Shown here in pieces: positions 47,839 through 57,094 of a stretch of DNA of 64,000 nt (its first letter is position 1; each line of letters starts with the position of its first letter). The DNA is from Mariniblastus fucicola (GTDB lineage: Bacteria; Planctomycetota; Planctomycetia; Pirellulales; Pirellulaceae). The translations under genes were made by a program, and so were the position numbers. The DNA is taken from NCBI RefSeq assembly GCF_008087665.1, contig NZ_CP042912.1, forward strand, positions 4,836,001 through 4,900,000, given 5' to 3'. The notes under the pieces were generated by a model, which made no database searches, had not been told where the DNA came from, and worked only from the letters and a program-made list of their open reading frames with translations.

Positions 47839-49544
47839 GCGGCCCTTCGGTTCCCGTTTGATTCGTCAGAATTCTTCGACGCACGCACGCCACTGACAGG
47901 CACTTTGAAAGTCACGTCCGAACTTGAGATGCCGCCCGCATCGCCTGCAAGGGCTCGGGCAACTCGCGCCGAATTCGACTGGTTGATCACCTGTGTGTCG
48001 CTGACTTCCACAGGAAACTTGATTGAATCGAATTCGCGTTCTGAATCGGCTGGGGGCGCATCTTCAACAGCGTCATCAGACTCGTTGAACAGCCGAATCG
48101 TTGGCTGTTCGAGCTCGACATCATCTTCAATCGATTCGACAACTTCCTGATCCACGTCTGCCACAACGATGTTGTCGGCAGAGCTTTGAGCCGCAACAGG
48201 ACTTTGCGTCGCGACAGGACTTTGCGTCGCAACAGGACTTTGCGTCGCAACAGGACTTTGCGTCGCAACAGGACTTGCCAGCGGTGCATCTGCGACCAAG
48301 CCAGCGTCTTTGACCTTTTCCAGCAGCTCATTGAGCACTCGGTGCGTTCGCGTCGTCGCCAGAATGGCATCCTGCTGATGTTGCAGAGCAGCATCGAAGG
48401 CGGTGGAGTTTTCCAGTGACCCGACAATCGTTTGCACCGACTCGGTTTGGCTTGCCAAAGTCAGCAAATGCTTCTCCATCAGCCTCGCATTCTCCGACAG
48501 GCAAACTTGCCACTGCGACCAGCGATGCGAAATCGACATATCAGCTTTCTCGATCGCCTCGCCAAGATAGTGAGCCAATGCCGCGATGTTTTCGTCCAGC
48601 GATTCGGTCAACTGATTGCGAACGAGGTCACTGGTCTGAGTCAGCGATGCCGTCCACGCCTGTTCGGCTTTGCGAATGCTGTCTCGCCAGATCTCGGTCT
48701 GGTCGACCATCACATTTTTAATCGTCTCGATGACCTGTTGTGAGTCAAAGCTTCCGCCGCTGGCGGTCAGTTCGTAGTGTCTGGCAATTTCAGATCGAGC
48801 ACGCTGATCCACCAGTCGCAACAATTGTGATTCGAAACGCTCAACAAGGAACTGGGCGAACATCATGACCATCGACAAAGTCAACGCGAGTGCCGTGGTA
48901 TCGAAGGCGATGTAGAGGTTGCCTCGCAGCCCATCCATCATCTGTTGGAAATCATTGTCAGGCCCGACAGCAATCCCACCGAGCGCCTGTGAAATACCGA
49001 GAACCGTGCCGAGGAAACCCAGCATTGGCGTGGCCCAAATCAGGATTCGTACCAGTGCGTATCGTTGCTGTTGACGTTCCAGATCGATATCGGAAAGGTA
49101 CTTCAGTTCCTCTTCGACGTTCCCGGTCGAACCCGTGCGGTAGATCGAATGCACAGCATTGACCAGTCGCTCCCACAAATAGTGGCTGTGCAACCGATCT
49201 GGCAGATCCAACATTGACTGCCCATGATCAACAGCGGTCTCGCGGACGTCTTTTCCTTCAGCGCCGTTGGAATCGGTGCCTTCTTCGCCCAGCGTAATTT
49301 CGCTTTCAGAGGAAAACTGTCCGACCAAATTCCACCCAATCATCATCAACGATGACATTCCAATCAGCGCCATCGCGACGGTGATTCTGGAAACCGGGTG
49401 GCCGGTCAGGTAGCGTAAAACGGTTTCGTCGGCGATCGCTTTTGTGTCAATCAAATACTGCAGCCCAAGGTAGAAGCTCAGCCCAAGACAGACCGGTACG
49501 ACCAGCGATGGGAGAACAGTAATCCAGCTTGGAGTTCGTTTCAC
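47835..49544 (-). CDS. MotA/TolQ/ExbB-like proton channel protein with long tail
   Basis: The 569-residue protein has four membrane segments: near 10-30, 55-77, 165-190 and 210-235. The third carries ATPMLGFLGTVLGISQALGG, the core motif of the MotA/TolQ/ExbB family. The fourth, LYIAFDTTALALTLSMVMM, carries the conserved Thr residues. After the channel there is a 300-residue cytoplasmic or periplasmic tail with coiled coil and five SPVATQ repeats. The family couples proton flow to motion or to outer-membrane work. It leads a three-gene operon with two ExbD-like partners. Confidence 0.85.
   Translation of the reverse strand: MKRTPSWITVLPSLVVPVCLGLSFYLGLQYLIDTKAIADETVLRYLTGHPVSRITVAMALIGMSSLMMIGWNLVGQFSSESEITLGEEGTDSNGAEGKDVRETAVDHGQSMLDLPDRLHSHYLWERLVNAVHSIYRTGSTGNVEEELKYLSDIDLERQQQRYALVRILIWATPMLGFLGTVLGISQALGGIAVGPDNDFQQMMDGLRGNLYIAFDTTALALTLSMVMMFAQFLVERFESQLLRLVDQRARSEIARHYELTASGGSFDSQQVIETIKNVMVDQTEIWRDSIRKAEQAWTASLTQTSDLVRNQLTESLDENIAALAHYLGEAIEKADMSISHRWSQWQVCLSENARLMEKHLLTLASQTESVQTIVGSLENSTAFDAALQHQQDAILATTRTHRVLNELLEKVKDAGLVADAPLASPVATQSPVATQSPVATQSPVATQSPVAAQSSADNIVVADVDQEVVESIEDDVELEQPTIRLFNESDDAVEDAPPADSEREFDSIKFPVEVSDTQVINQSNSARVARALAGDAGGISSSDVTFKVPVSGVRASKNSDESNGNRRAA
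48193..48279 (-). repeat. 18-bp tandem repeat, nearly five copies, inside the ExbB-like gene
   Basis: The unit gcaacaggactttgcgtc is repeated almost perfectly and encodes SPVATQ in each copy. Being in multiples of three, copy-number change would leave the frame intact, so the linker length may vary between strains. Confidence 0.9.
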
Positions 49545-49934
49545 GTTGCTATCTTGTTGGCGAAAAGAGCTGTCAGTAATCGACGCGCAGCAGTCCCGGC
49601 GCTGTCGGTTATTTCGGACCTCGACGCCGACCGGTATGAGCGAATTTCGACGTCACAATCCAGAAATCCGAACTTTCTTGCCTGGTCGTGCAATCTTTAC
49701 CAATCGGCAGCATTTGTGAAGATTCGCTCAAACCACCACGCTTGCGGAACGATAAAGACAGCAACAGAGAGCGGTTTAACCGCAACATTGCGAGTCGAAA
49801 GACGAACGCAATACCCAGGGGGGTTTACCCGGCTCGTCCACATGGACGAGTCGGGTTATTTTTTGCGCTGGTCAAAACGTTGCCCTGAATCACCTTTGTG
49901 GCAACGACAACGAATTCCACTGTAGAAAGTATGC
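49545..49934 (+). other. Intergenic region with an isolated plus-strand terminator
   Basis: No convincing gene is seen. At 49827-49864 a 13-bp stem with one wobble (ACCCGGCTCGTCC / GGACGAGTCGGGT) is followed by TATTTTTT, a good terminator on the plus strand. Nothing annotated on that strand ends here, so it may stop a small RNA or act as attenuator of the following gene. Confidence 0.55.
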
Positions 49935-50825
49935 ATGGCGTGGCTCAGACTTTTACGAATCGCGGCGCTGCCCTCGGCGCTGGCGAACCTGCTGATCGGA
50001 TACCTGCTGGCAAACCTGTCGTGGCAGCCCGCTTTGCCACTGGTCTGGCTACTGCTTTCGTCAGCCTGCCTGTACCTGGCGGGCATGGTGTTGAACGATG
50101 TGTTTGACATCGAAATTGATCGTGTGGAAAGGCCATCGCGACCACTGCCATCCGCGTCTGTTTCCCTCTCGCTAGCCCGAATGGTTGGATACGGGCTGTT
50201 GATTGCAGGGCCGATTTTCGCAGCACTGGCTTCGGTGACCAGCCTGATCATTGCGATCGGTTTGGCCATCGCGGTATACCTCTACGATGGTCCGTTGAAG
50301 CGAACGTTGCTGGCTCCCGCCTTGATGGGATCCTGTCGCACATTGAATATTTTGCTGGGCGCGTCGACGGTTGCCACGATTCCATCGGTTGCGATTTGGT
50401 ACGCCGTCGGGATCGGAGTCTTCGTCGCAGGGATCACATTGCTGGCCCGACGGGAAGCGGAAACGAACCAATCGGCTTCGTTGCTGATTCCGGGAAGTGC
50501 TCTGATGGTTGGCGGAATGTTGGTGATCGGTTATTTCGTCTGGACTTACGCCTCGCAAAACGTTTCCGATCCCAAGCTCGCACGTTTCTTTCCGCTCGCG
50601 TTTGGCTTCTTGTTTCTGCCGATTCTGCGCCGACTGGCGATCGCGATTTCAAAACGATCCGGCAGCGCGGTTCAGGCCACGGTCATCACGAGCCTTCGAA
50701 GCCTGATACTTTTCGATGCTTGCACCGCGATGTTGATTGAGAACGGCCGGCCGTATTATTCGATCGTGTTCGTGGGCTTGCTGGCGGCGTCATGGTTGCT
50801 GGGGCGAGCAACGAGGCTGACTTGA
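49935..50825 (+). CDS. eboC: UbiA-family prenyltransferase, EboC-like
   Basis: The 296-residue membrane protein has about eight membrane segments. The first Asp-rich motif is NDVFDIEIDRVERPSRPLP, which binds the prenyl diphosphate magnesium; the second reads LYDGPLKRTLLAPALMG, lacking a full DxxxD but with D, as in related enzymes. ARREAETNQSASLLIPGS near the middle resembles EboC proteins from ebo clusters. It lies 29 kb from the eboE-eboF pair. The isoprenoid and acceptor are unknown. No ubiquinone or menaquinone gene is next to it. Confidence 0.75.
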   Translation: MAWLRLLRIAALPSALANLLIGYLLANLSWQPALPLVWLLLSSACLYLAGMVLNDVFDIEIDRVERPSRPLPSASVSLSLARMVGYGLLIAGPIFAALASVTSLIIAIGLAIAVYLYDGPLKRTLLAPALMGSCRTLNILLGASTVATIPSVAIWYAVGIGVFVAGITLLARREAETNQSASLLIPGSALMVGGMLVIGYFVWTYASQNVSDPKLARFFPLAFGFLFLPILRRLAIAISKRSGSAVQATVITSLRSLILFDACTAMLIENGRPYYSIVFVGLLAASWLLGRATRLT

Positions 50826-50964
50826 TGGCGAACGTCTCCAGCGACGCGAAAGCGGACTAATCGGACAAAATACGGGCTTTTGACTGGAAGAATTGGCGGT
50901 TTTCGCTATCATACCGAACTGTTTGAGACGCTCGAGCCCGGGCTGTTTCTCTTTGTACGTATCC

Positions 50965-51004
50965 AGGTGACGCTAACGAAAGCGTTGCCATGCGGGCCCC
51001 ACCT
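50965..51004 (+). promoter_or_regulatory. Possible structured leader of metK
   Basis: The leader can form an AGGTG / CACCT closing stem around a 5-bp hairpin ACGCT-aacgaa-AGCGT. It lies 43 bases before the metK start. It does not match SAM-I, SAM-II or SAM-IV consensus sequences that I know. Its regulatory role is a guess. Confidence 0.3.
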
Positions 51005-51047
51005 ACCACCCAAGGCTCGCTGTAACTGTTTACCTCGGGAGAGTTTA

Positions 51048-52202
51048 GTGGCCTCTGGCAAATATCTATTTACAAGCGAATCCGTCAGCATGGGTCACCC
51101 CGACAAGCTGGCAGATCAAATTTCTGACGCAATTCTTGACGCGATGCTTGAGCAGGATCCTGCCAGCCGCGTAGCTTGCGAAACCATGGTTTCAACCGAG
51201 ATGGCAGTCATCGCCGGCGAGATCACTTCGAAGGCCGACGTTGACATCGAGAAAGTCGTCCGCGACGTAATCCGCGACGTCGGTTACACGGATGCTTCGA
51301 TCGGAATCGGTTGCGATTCATGTCAGGTGCAAGTCAACCTTGATCAGCAGAGCCCTGACATTGCGATGGGTGTCGACGCTGATGGTGCTGGCGACCAGGG
51401 TTTGATGTTCGGCTTCGCTTGCGATGATACTGAAGAGCTGATGCCTCTTCCGATCGCGCTTTCGCACAAAATTCTTGACCGCCTGAACAAAGCACGCTTC
51501 GACAAAGAAGTTGATTGGTTGCGTCCGGACAGCAAGAGCCAGGTGACGGTCGAATACGATGGCTTCAAGCCAGTTCGCATCGACACCGTTGTTGTTTCGA
51601 CCCAACACGATCCTGGCGTCGACAACGAGACGATTCAAAAGTTCGTTCGCGAACAGATTGTTGAGCCTTTGTTGCCTGCAGAATTGAACAAGGGCGACAT
51701 CAAGTATCACATCAACCCAACGGGTAACTTTGTGATCGGCGGTCCTCATGGCGACTGCGGGTTGACGGGTCGCAAGATCATCGTTGACACCTACGGTGGC
51801 TGGGGACGTCACGGCGGCGGTGCATTCAGCGGCAAGGACTCGACGAAGGTTGACCGCAGTGCGGCTTACATGGCGCGGCACGTTGCCAAGAACATTGTGG
51901 CATCCGGCCTGGCCAGTCGCTGCGAAGTTCAACTGGCTTATGCGATCGGCGTTGCTGACCCTGTCAGCGTTCATGTTGACACTCAGGGCACTGGCTCGAT
52001 TCCCGATGAGAAGATTTGCGAAATCGTGACGGAGCAGTATCCGCTGTCGACTCAGGGAATCATCAAGTACCTCGAGTTGCGTCGTCCGATCTTCCGCAAG
52101 ACAGCCGCTGGCGGTCACTTTGGCCGCAGCGATGCAGATTTCTCATGGGAGAATACTTCTTCTGCAAAGGCTTTGGCCGACAAGGCAAGTGCTTTGGTTT
52201 AA
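51048..52202 (+). CDS. metK: S-adenosylmethionine synthetase
   Basis: MetK makes S-adenosylmethionine from methionine and ATP. The GTG at 51048, preceded by GGGAG, gives a normal 384-residue protein; an upstream in-frame extension is not conserved-looking. Signatures are [49 protein letters not shown] and the Gly-rich [16 protein letters not shown]. The catalytic His of GHPDK and the Lys residues are present. A clean terminator follows 26 bases after the stop. Confidence 0.97.
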   Translation: MASGKYLFTSESVSMGHPDKLADQISDAILDAMLEQDPASRVACETMVSTEMAVIAGEITSKADVDIEKVVRDVIRDVGYTDASIGIGCDSCQVQVNLDQQSPDIAMGVDADGAGDQGLMFGFACDDTEELMPLPIALSHKILDRLNKARFDKEVDWLRPDSKSQVTVEYDGFKPVRIDTVVVSTQHDPGVDNETIQKFVREQIVEPLLPAELNKGDIKYHINPTGNFVIGGPHGDCGLTGRKIIVDTYGGWGRHGGGAFSGKDSTKVDRSAAYMARHVAKNIVASGLASRCEVQLAYAIGVADPVSVHVDTQGTGSIPDEKICEIVTEQYPLSTQGIIKYLELRRPIFRKTAAGGHFGRSDADFSWENTSSAKALADKASALV

Positions 52203-52227
52203 GTCTGAGAATATTTGAAAACACCTC

Positions 52228-52254
52228 GGCAGGAGTCTATCTCCTGCCTTTTTT
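52228..52254 (+). terminator. Rho-independent terminator of metK
   Basis: A perfect 8-bp stem (GGCAGGAG / CTCCTGCC, five-base loop) is followed by six T residues. Confidence 0.93.
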
Positions 52255-52344
52255 GTGCGCAGATTCAGCTCCGCGGCAAACTCACGTTCGAAAATTAATA
52301 TAATTCTGTTAGTCTTCCCGGACTGATTCGAACTGAGCCAACCA

Positions 52345-52845
52345 ATGTCCGACCTTTCAGCCATAGCCAAATCCGACCCAGATTTTTACGATCCGCAAGC
52401 GATCGAAGCGCGGCTTAATGCGCTCGCCGGAATCGGTGATGAAGCACCGATACTGGATCAACCGGAAACTCCTGAACTGCAGGATCAGTTTCTCGCCGAC
52501 ACGACGTTGACCTACCTTGGTTCGCGCACCACTTCTCGAGGCGAAAACGGCCAGGACATCGACGCTCTGATCGAGTACCACCGGCTGGAAGTTTTGCCGA
52601 ATCAATCAAGGATCATTCTTCATCTCGTTTTCCGTCCCGATTTCGAAACCGCCCCAACGATCGACGTGAATCTCGTTGACGTTTCCGGCCGGACGCGAAT
52701 CACTCAATGCTCCAGATTCGGAGCACGAATCGAGATCACTCTTTCACAACGCCAGTCGTCCGCATCCATCATCTGCGTAGAAGCACTCTGCTCGACTCTG
52801 GCATCCAATGAACAACCTGATGCACCTAACTCACCGGAGACTTAA
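52345..52845 (+). CDS. Unknown protein upstream of a UDP-sugar pyrophosphorylase
   Basis: The 166-residue soluble protein is acidic at its N-terminus and beta-rich in the middle (LEVLPNQSRIILHLVFRPDF, VNLVDVSGRTRITQCSRFGA). I do not recognise the family. Its TAA is followed after one base by the TTG start of the next gene, so the two are tightly coupled. A role connected with sugar nucleotide metabolism is suggested by position only. Confidence 0.6.
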   Translation: MSDLSAIAKSDPDFYDPQAIEARLNALAGIGDEAPILDQPETPELQDQFLADTTLTYLGSRTTSRGENGQDIDALIEYHRLEVLPNQSRIILHLVFRPDFETAPTIDVNLVDVSGRTRITQCSRFGARIEITLSQRQSSASIICVEALCSTLASNEQPDAPNSPET

Positions 52846-52846
52846 A

Positions 52847-54250
52847 TTGAACGCGACAATCGACTCGGGACTTAGACAGCAACTTGAGCAATACGAGCAG
52901 CAGCACGTTCTGCAGTTCTGGGATCAACTCGACGCCGAACAGCAAAGTTCGCTCGCAGAATCCCTCTCCAATATTGACTTCGCCCAGCTTGGCGAACTCT
53001 TCGCTGCCGCATCTTCGGAATCCAGCTGGGCAGAGCTCGCAGCAGCGGCAAAAGTTCCTCCGGCCAAAACGTTGGAAGATTTTGCAAACGCCGCATCGTT
53101 TGCCAAAGCCCGCGAGAAAGGGCTGGAAACTTTGCGCGGTGGAAAAGTCGCCATGGTGATCGTGGCTGGAGGGCAGGGCAGCCGACTTGGATTCGATCAC
53201 CCCAAAGGTCTGTTTCCGATCGGACCGATCAGCGAACGGACTCTGTTCCAGATCTTTTTCGAAAACGTAAAAGCTCGCGGCGCCGAATCGGACACCACGA
53301 TCCCGCTGTACATCATGACCAGCCCGCCAACGCATGTCGAAACTGTAGAGTTCCTGAAGCAAAACAACTGGTTTGGAATCGACGAGAAAGACGTTCGCGT
53401 TTTCTGCCAGGGGACGATGCCTGCGGTAGATGAAAACGGAAAACTGATCCTCGAATCGAAAGGCAGCATTTTCCGCAGCCCCGACGGGCATGGTGGCACG
53501 CTTAAAGCGCTCGAAGTCAACGGTTGCCTGGCTGACATGGAACAGCGAGGCATCGAACATCTTTTCTATGCGCAAATCGACAATCCACTGGTTCAGGTCT
53601 GCCACCCCGCGCTGATTGGGTATCACGTTTTGTCGGGATCAGAGATGACGTCTCAAGTGGTCCGCAAGTCGGAACCGCTACAGAAAGTCGGCAATGTGGT
53701 CGAGGTCGACGGTGTTGTACAGATCATCGAATACAGTGACTTGCCAGAAGAATACGCGAGGCAGACGAACGACGATGGATCGTTGAAGCTCTGGGCGGGA
53801 AGTATCGCTGTCCACATCTTCACCGCTGACTTTCTCAAACGATCGGTCGCCAACGCGGATTCGTTGCCGTTTCATCGGGCTCACAAAAAAGTCCCGTTTG
53901 TGAACACCGAGGGTACTTTGGTTTCGCCAGACGCTCCGAATGCTTTCAAGTTTGAAAAGTTCATTTTTGATCTTCTTCCATCGGCGAAGAATGCGATCGT
54001 TTGCGAAGTCGATCCGGCAGAAGGATTTTGCGCCGTCAAGAATGCTCCTCCAGCACCATCGGAGACTCCGCAACACGTCAAAGATGCGATCGCCAACCTG
54101 CATCGTAGTTGGTTGGAATCAGCCGGCGCAACGGTGGCAGACGAAGTCAAAGTCGAAATCAGTCCATTGTTCGCGACGGACCGGGAAGCTCTGGCTGCGA
54201 AGATCGAACCCGGCACAACGATCGACTCTGACAAATACTTCGACGCCTGA
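52847..54250 (+). CDS. UDP-N-acetylhexosamine/UDP-glucose-type pyrophosphorylase
   Basis: The TTG start has GGAGA seven bases before it and lies one base after the preceding stop. The 467-residue protein is a UDPGP-family nucleotidyltransferase. An N-terminal helical part (1-90) precedes the signature AGGQGSRLGFDHPKGLFPIG, and later come SPDGHGGTLKAL and YAQIDNPLVQVCHP. This layout is like eukaryote-type UDP-N-acetylglucosamine pyrophosphorylase, so the sugar is probably an N-acetylhexosamine 1-phosphate. The exact sugar is not proven. It would feed envelope glycan synthesis. Confidence 0.85.
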   Translation: MNATIDSGLRQQLEQYEQQHVLQFWDQLDAEQQSSLAESLSNIDFAQLGELFAAASSESSWAELAAAAKVPPAKTLEDFANAASFAKAREKGLETLRGGKVAMVIVAGGQGSRLGFDHPKGLFPIGPISERTLFQIFFENVKARGAESDTTIPLYIMTSPPTHVETVEFLKQNNWFGIDEKDVRVFCQGTMPAVDENGKLILESKGSIFRSPDGHGGTLKALEVNGCLADMEQRGIEHLFYAQIDNPLVQVCHPALIGYHVLSGSEMTSQVVRKSEPLQKVGNVVEVDGVVQIIEYSDLPEEYARQTNDDGSLKLWAGSIAVHIFTADFLKRSVANADSLPFHRAHKKVPFVNTEGTLVSPDAPNAFKFEKFIFDLLPSAKNAIVCEVDPAEGFCAVKNAPPAPSETPQHVKDAIANLHRSWLESAGATVADEVKVEISPLFATDREALAAKIEPGTTIDSDKYFDA

Positions 54251-54406
54251 AATTGGCTGACGCAGAATTCGCATCGCATCTACGTAGGTTGAAAGCTTCC
54301 GCACAACCACGGTGAGGATAGCGAGGTTCGTCGCAACAACTCGAAAACTCAAAACTGACGGCTCGGCAATTCGACCGGGCGTTTCATTTAAACAAGAAAA
54401 CTAAAA

Positions 54407-55483
54407 ATGATTTACGCAACGATAATGGCCGGCGGCGCTGGCACCCGGTTCTGGCCAGCCAGCCGCAAAATGACTCCCAAACAGTTGCTCAATCTGGCTG
54501 GCGACCGTTCCATGATTCAGTCGACCGTAGATCGACTCGGTACGTTGTGTCCGCCGAAAAATGTACTGGTCGTGACAAACGAAGTACTCGTTGACGCGAT
54601 TCGCGATCAGCTTCCCGACGTTCCTGCTGAATCCATCATTGGCGAACCCGCAAAGCGGGACACGGCTCCCTGTGTGGGACTTGCTGCGGCGTGGGTGATG
54701 GCGATGGACCCGGAAGCAATCATGGCCGTGATGCCTGCCGACCACGTGATCTCGCCGGACGATGTGTTACAGAAAGCCATGCAACATGCGGCCAGCCTTG
54801 TCGAAGAAGACGAAACTCGAATCGTTACTTTCGGTATCAAGCCAACCTATCCGGCGGAAGTGTTTGGCTATATCGAACGCAGCGAAGAGCTGCCAGGGAC
54901 TGAGTACCCGACATTCGATGTCGCACGATTCCGGGAGAAACCCGACGCAAAAACTGCTGCCGAATTTCTGAAAGCCGGCACGTTTTATTGGAACTCCGGC
55001 ATTTTTGTCTGGAAAGCAAAGACGATTCTGGCAGCGTTGGAAAAGTTCGAGCCAGAGATGACAGCTCATCTGAAAACGATTCAGGCTTCGATCGGCACCG
55101 ATTCATTCGCCGAAACGCTGACTAAAGAGTTCACTGCGATCAAGGGAACGTCGATTGACTACGCGGTCATGGAGCGATACGACAACGTGAAAGTTGTCGA
55201 AGCTCCATTTCAATGGGACGATCTTGGCAACTGGACTGCTCTTCCGCGGCAACGGGGAGTCGACGATGAGGGAAACACGATCGACGCGAAACACCTCGGG
55301 ATCAAGACCAGCAACAGCATTGTTCGCAGTGATGACGATCACCTGATCGTCACCGTGGGCATGGAAGACTGCATCGTGGTACGCACTCCTGACGCGACGC
55401 TGATCGCAAACCGCAACGATGAATCAGCGGTGAAAGAAGTCGTCAAAAAGCTGGCTGAGAACGGCTGGACCGAGTATCTCTAA
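54407..55483 (+). CDS. manC: Mannose-1-phosphate guanylyltransferase
   Basis: The enzyme makes GDP-mannose from mannose 1-phosphate and GTP. The 358-residue protein carries the signature IMAGGAGTRFWPASRKMTPKQ, then EPAKRDTAPCVGLAA and MPADHVI, and the late GYIERSEE and FREKPDAKTAAEFL segments. FYWNSGIFVWKA and WDDLGNW are also typical. It lacks the isomerase domain of bifunctional ManC. A 156-base spacer separates it from the UDP-sugar pyrophosphorylase. It likely supplies glycans for the envelope. Confidence 0.95.
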   Translation: MIYATIMAGGAGTRFWPASRKMTPKQLLNLAGDRSMIQSTVDRLGTLCPPKNVLVVTNEVLVDAIRDQLPDVPAESIIGEPAKRDTAPCVGLAAAWVMAMDPEAIMAVMPADHVISPDDVLQKAMQHAASLVEEDETRIVTFGIKPTYPAEVFGYIERSEELPGTEYPTFDVARFREKPDAKTAAEFLKAGTFYWNSGIFVWKAKTILAALEKFEPEMTAHLKTIQASIGTDSFAETLTKEFTAIKGTSIDYAVMERYDNVKVVEAPFQWDDLGNWTALPRQRGVDDEGNTIDAKHLGIKTSNSIVRSDDDHLIVTVGMEDCIVVRTPDATLIANRNDESAVKEVVKKLAENGWTEYL

Positions 55484-55505
55484 AGTGCAACGAACGGAGC
55501 GGCCC

Positions 55506-56567
55506 ATGAGACACTTCATTTTTCTGGCCATCGTTTTTTTAATGGGCTCGCTCGTTCAAGCTCAGACAGAACCGAAGAAAAACGACCCGCCAAAATTTAG
55601 TTTCGGTTCAATTGAACCAAAAAACGTTGCATACCCAAACTGGAAAACAGCCACGTTTGGCGGGACCCAGTTCTGGACTGACGTCCGCGTTGCTTCCGAC
55701 TGGCGGATCCAGCGCAACAGCAGTTTCGGCCATTTCCGTTTGCTTGATGAAGATAACATTCGCCAAGCCTGGGGTGAAGAATCGAAGTGCACCGCAGAGC
55801 TTGAAAAGAGACTGAAGACTGGAACGGTCAAACCGTGCCGAGGTGAAGTGGTCATTCTGTTGCACGGACTTTGCCGCTCGTGGCGTTCCATGAAGACACT
55901 GGCCGAGCATCTCGAAACGATGGGCTACGAAACGATTCTTTTTCGCTATGCGAGCTCTCGCCAGCCCGTTGCAGAGCACGCCCGCTGCCTGAGGCAAGTG
56001 ATCGATTCGCTGCCTCCAGATGTAACAGAAATCAATTTCGTGGCCCATTCCCTGGGCAACATCGTCGTCCGACACTACGTTTCGGATTGTGCCAAATCAT
56101 CCGATTGCAAACTCGATTCCCGAATCAATCGCATGGTTATGATCGGCCCGCCGAATCAGGGGTCGCGAATGGCGAGACTGATGAAAGACAGCTTGAGTTT
56201 CAAAATGATCGCAGGCGCCAGTGGAGCCCAACTTTCGCTCGGCTGGGAGAAACTGAGCGAGAATCTAGCGACGCCTGAATTTGAATTTGGCATCATCGCG
56301 GGAGGCTATGGTGCGGATGGTTCGGCATTGAGCAATCCAGTGCTTTACGGCCAGGACGATTTTACGGTTTCGAAATGGGAAACGATGTTGCCCGGCGCTG
56401 ATGACTTCCTGGTCAAGCATCTGGTCCATTCAACGATGATGAATCAGCTGGAGGTACTTGAAGCGACAACACAATTCTTGGACAAGGGTTATTTCATCTC
56501 GAATGAACGCAAGCGGCCCATTCAATCGCTGCCAGCAAAACCAGGCCTTGAAGAGGTGGCGAAGTGA
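55506..56567 (+). CDS. Secreted alpha/beta hydrolase, lipase-like
   Basis: The start ATG has a GGAG site; an earlier GTG would add seven residues. The signal peptide ends about residue 20 (LVQAQ). A lipase-type core follows: VILLHGLCRSWRSMKTLAEH is the oxyanion region, and NFVAHSLGNIVVRHYVSD holds the nucleophile Ser in HSLGN. A late Asp is in GQDDFTVSKWE, and a His in DFLVKHLVHSTMM, completing a plausible triad. Substrate unknown. It overlaps ruvX by four bases (GTGA). Confidence 0.82.
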   Translation: MRHFIFLAIVFLMGSLVQAQTEPKKNDPPKFSFGSIEPKNVAYPNWKTATFGGTQFWTDVRVASDWRIQRNSSFGHFRLLDEDNIRQAWGEESKCTAELEKRLKTGTVKPCRGEVVILLHGLCRSWRSMKTLAEHLETMGYETILFRYASSRQPVAEHARCLRQVIDSLPPDVTEINFVAHSLGNIVVRHYVSDCAKSSDCKLDSRINRMVMIGPPNQGSRMARLMKDSLSFKMIAGASGAQLSLGWEKLSENLATPEFEFGIIAGGYGADGSALSNPVLYGQDDFTVSKWETMLPGADDFLVKHLVHSTMMNQLEVLEATTQFLDKGYFISNERKRPIQSLPAKPGLEEVAK

Positions 56568-57067
56568 GCCACGAAGCGGAATCCTCGAATCCAGTTTCCG
56601 ACCCGATTCCTGATTCCGGAAGAGTCATCGGTATCGATTTTGGAACGGCACGAATCGGCATCGCGGTTAGCGACCCCGGTCAGTCGATTGCCAGCCCGCT
56701 GGAGATTCGTCAGGTTCAGAATCAGAACTCGGACGGCAATTATTTTCAACAGCTGGTCAAAACGGAAACCGCGGTTGGATTCGTCGTTGGCCTGCCCGTT
56801 CACATGAGCGGCGATGAGAGCAAGAAATCTCGGGAAGCCGTAGCGTTCGGTCAGTGGCTGCACGAGATCACCGAACGCCCGGTTGCGTTTCACGACGAAC
56901 GATTTTCCACAGCGATGGCCAAAGAAATCTGCTCTCAACTGGGCCTCAAAGGTCCGAAACGGAAAACCCACCTGGACAAAATTGCCGCTCAGGTGATTCT
57001 GGCATCCTGGCTGGAACTGGAAGACCGGAACCAGAACCTGCCGAAGTCGCTCGACTCAAATCAGTAG
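56564..57067 (+). CDS. ruvX: Holliday junction resolvase RuvX (YqgF family)
   Basis: The 167-residue protein has the RNase-H-like fold: GIDFGTARIGIAVSDPG, VGFVVGLPVHMSGDES, FHDERFST and KIAAQVILASWLE. The first Asp, the central Glu-like FHDERFST segment and the final motif are the catalytic acids. It overlaps the lipase-like gene with GTG/TGA. The N-terminal 18 residues are a short extension before the domain. It probably takes part in ribosomal RNA processing or recombination, as in YqgF proteins. Confidence 0.92.
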   Translation: MSHEAESSNPVSDPIPDSGRVIGIDFGTARIGIAVSDPGQSIASPLEIRQVQNQNSDGNYFQQLVKTETAVGFVVGLPVHMSGDESKKSREAVAFGQWLHEITERPVAFHDERFSTAMAKEICSQLGLKGPKRKTHLDKIAAQVILASWLELEDRNQNLPKSLDSNQ

Positions 57068-57094
57068 CGAGCGACTCATCAAGAAGCATCGCGC

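Noticed and set aside
48193-48279. CRISPR-like array
   Set aside because: The repeats have no spacers and stay in frame within a gene.
45065-49544. The MotA/ExbB-like trio as a Zorya defence system
   Set aside because: There is no ZorC, ZorD or ZorE-type helicase or nuclease gene beside it, and the ExbD-like proteins lack the OmpA-like peptidoglycan domain of ZorB.
50880-51047. N-terminal extension of MetK
   Set aside because: The family starts near [11 protein letters not shown], and the GTG at 51048 has a good ribosome-binding site.
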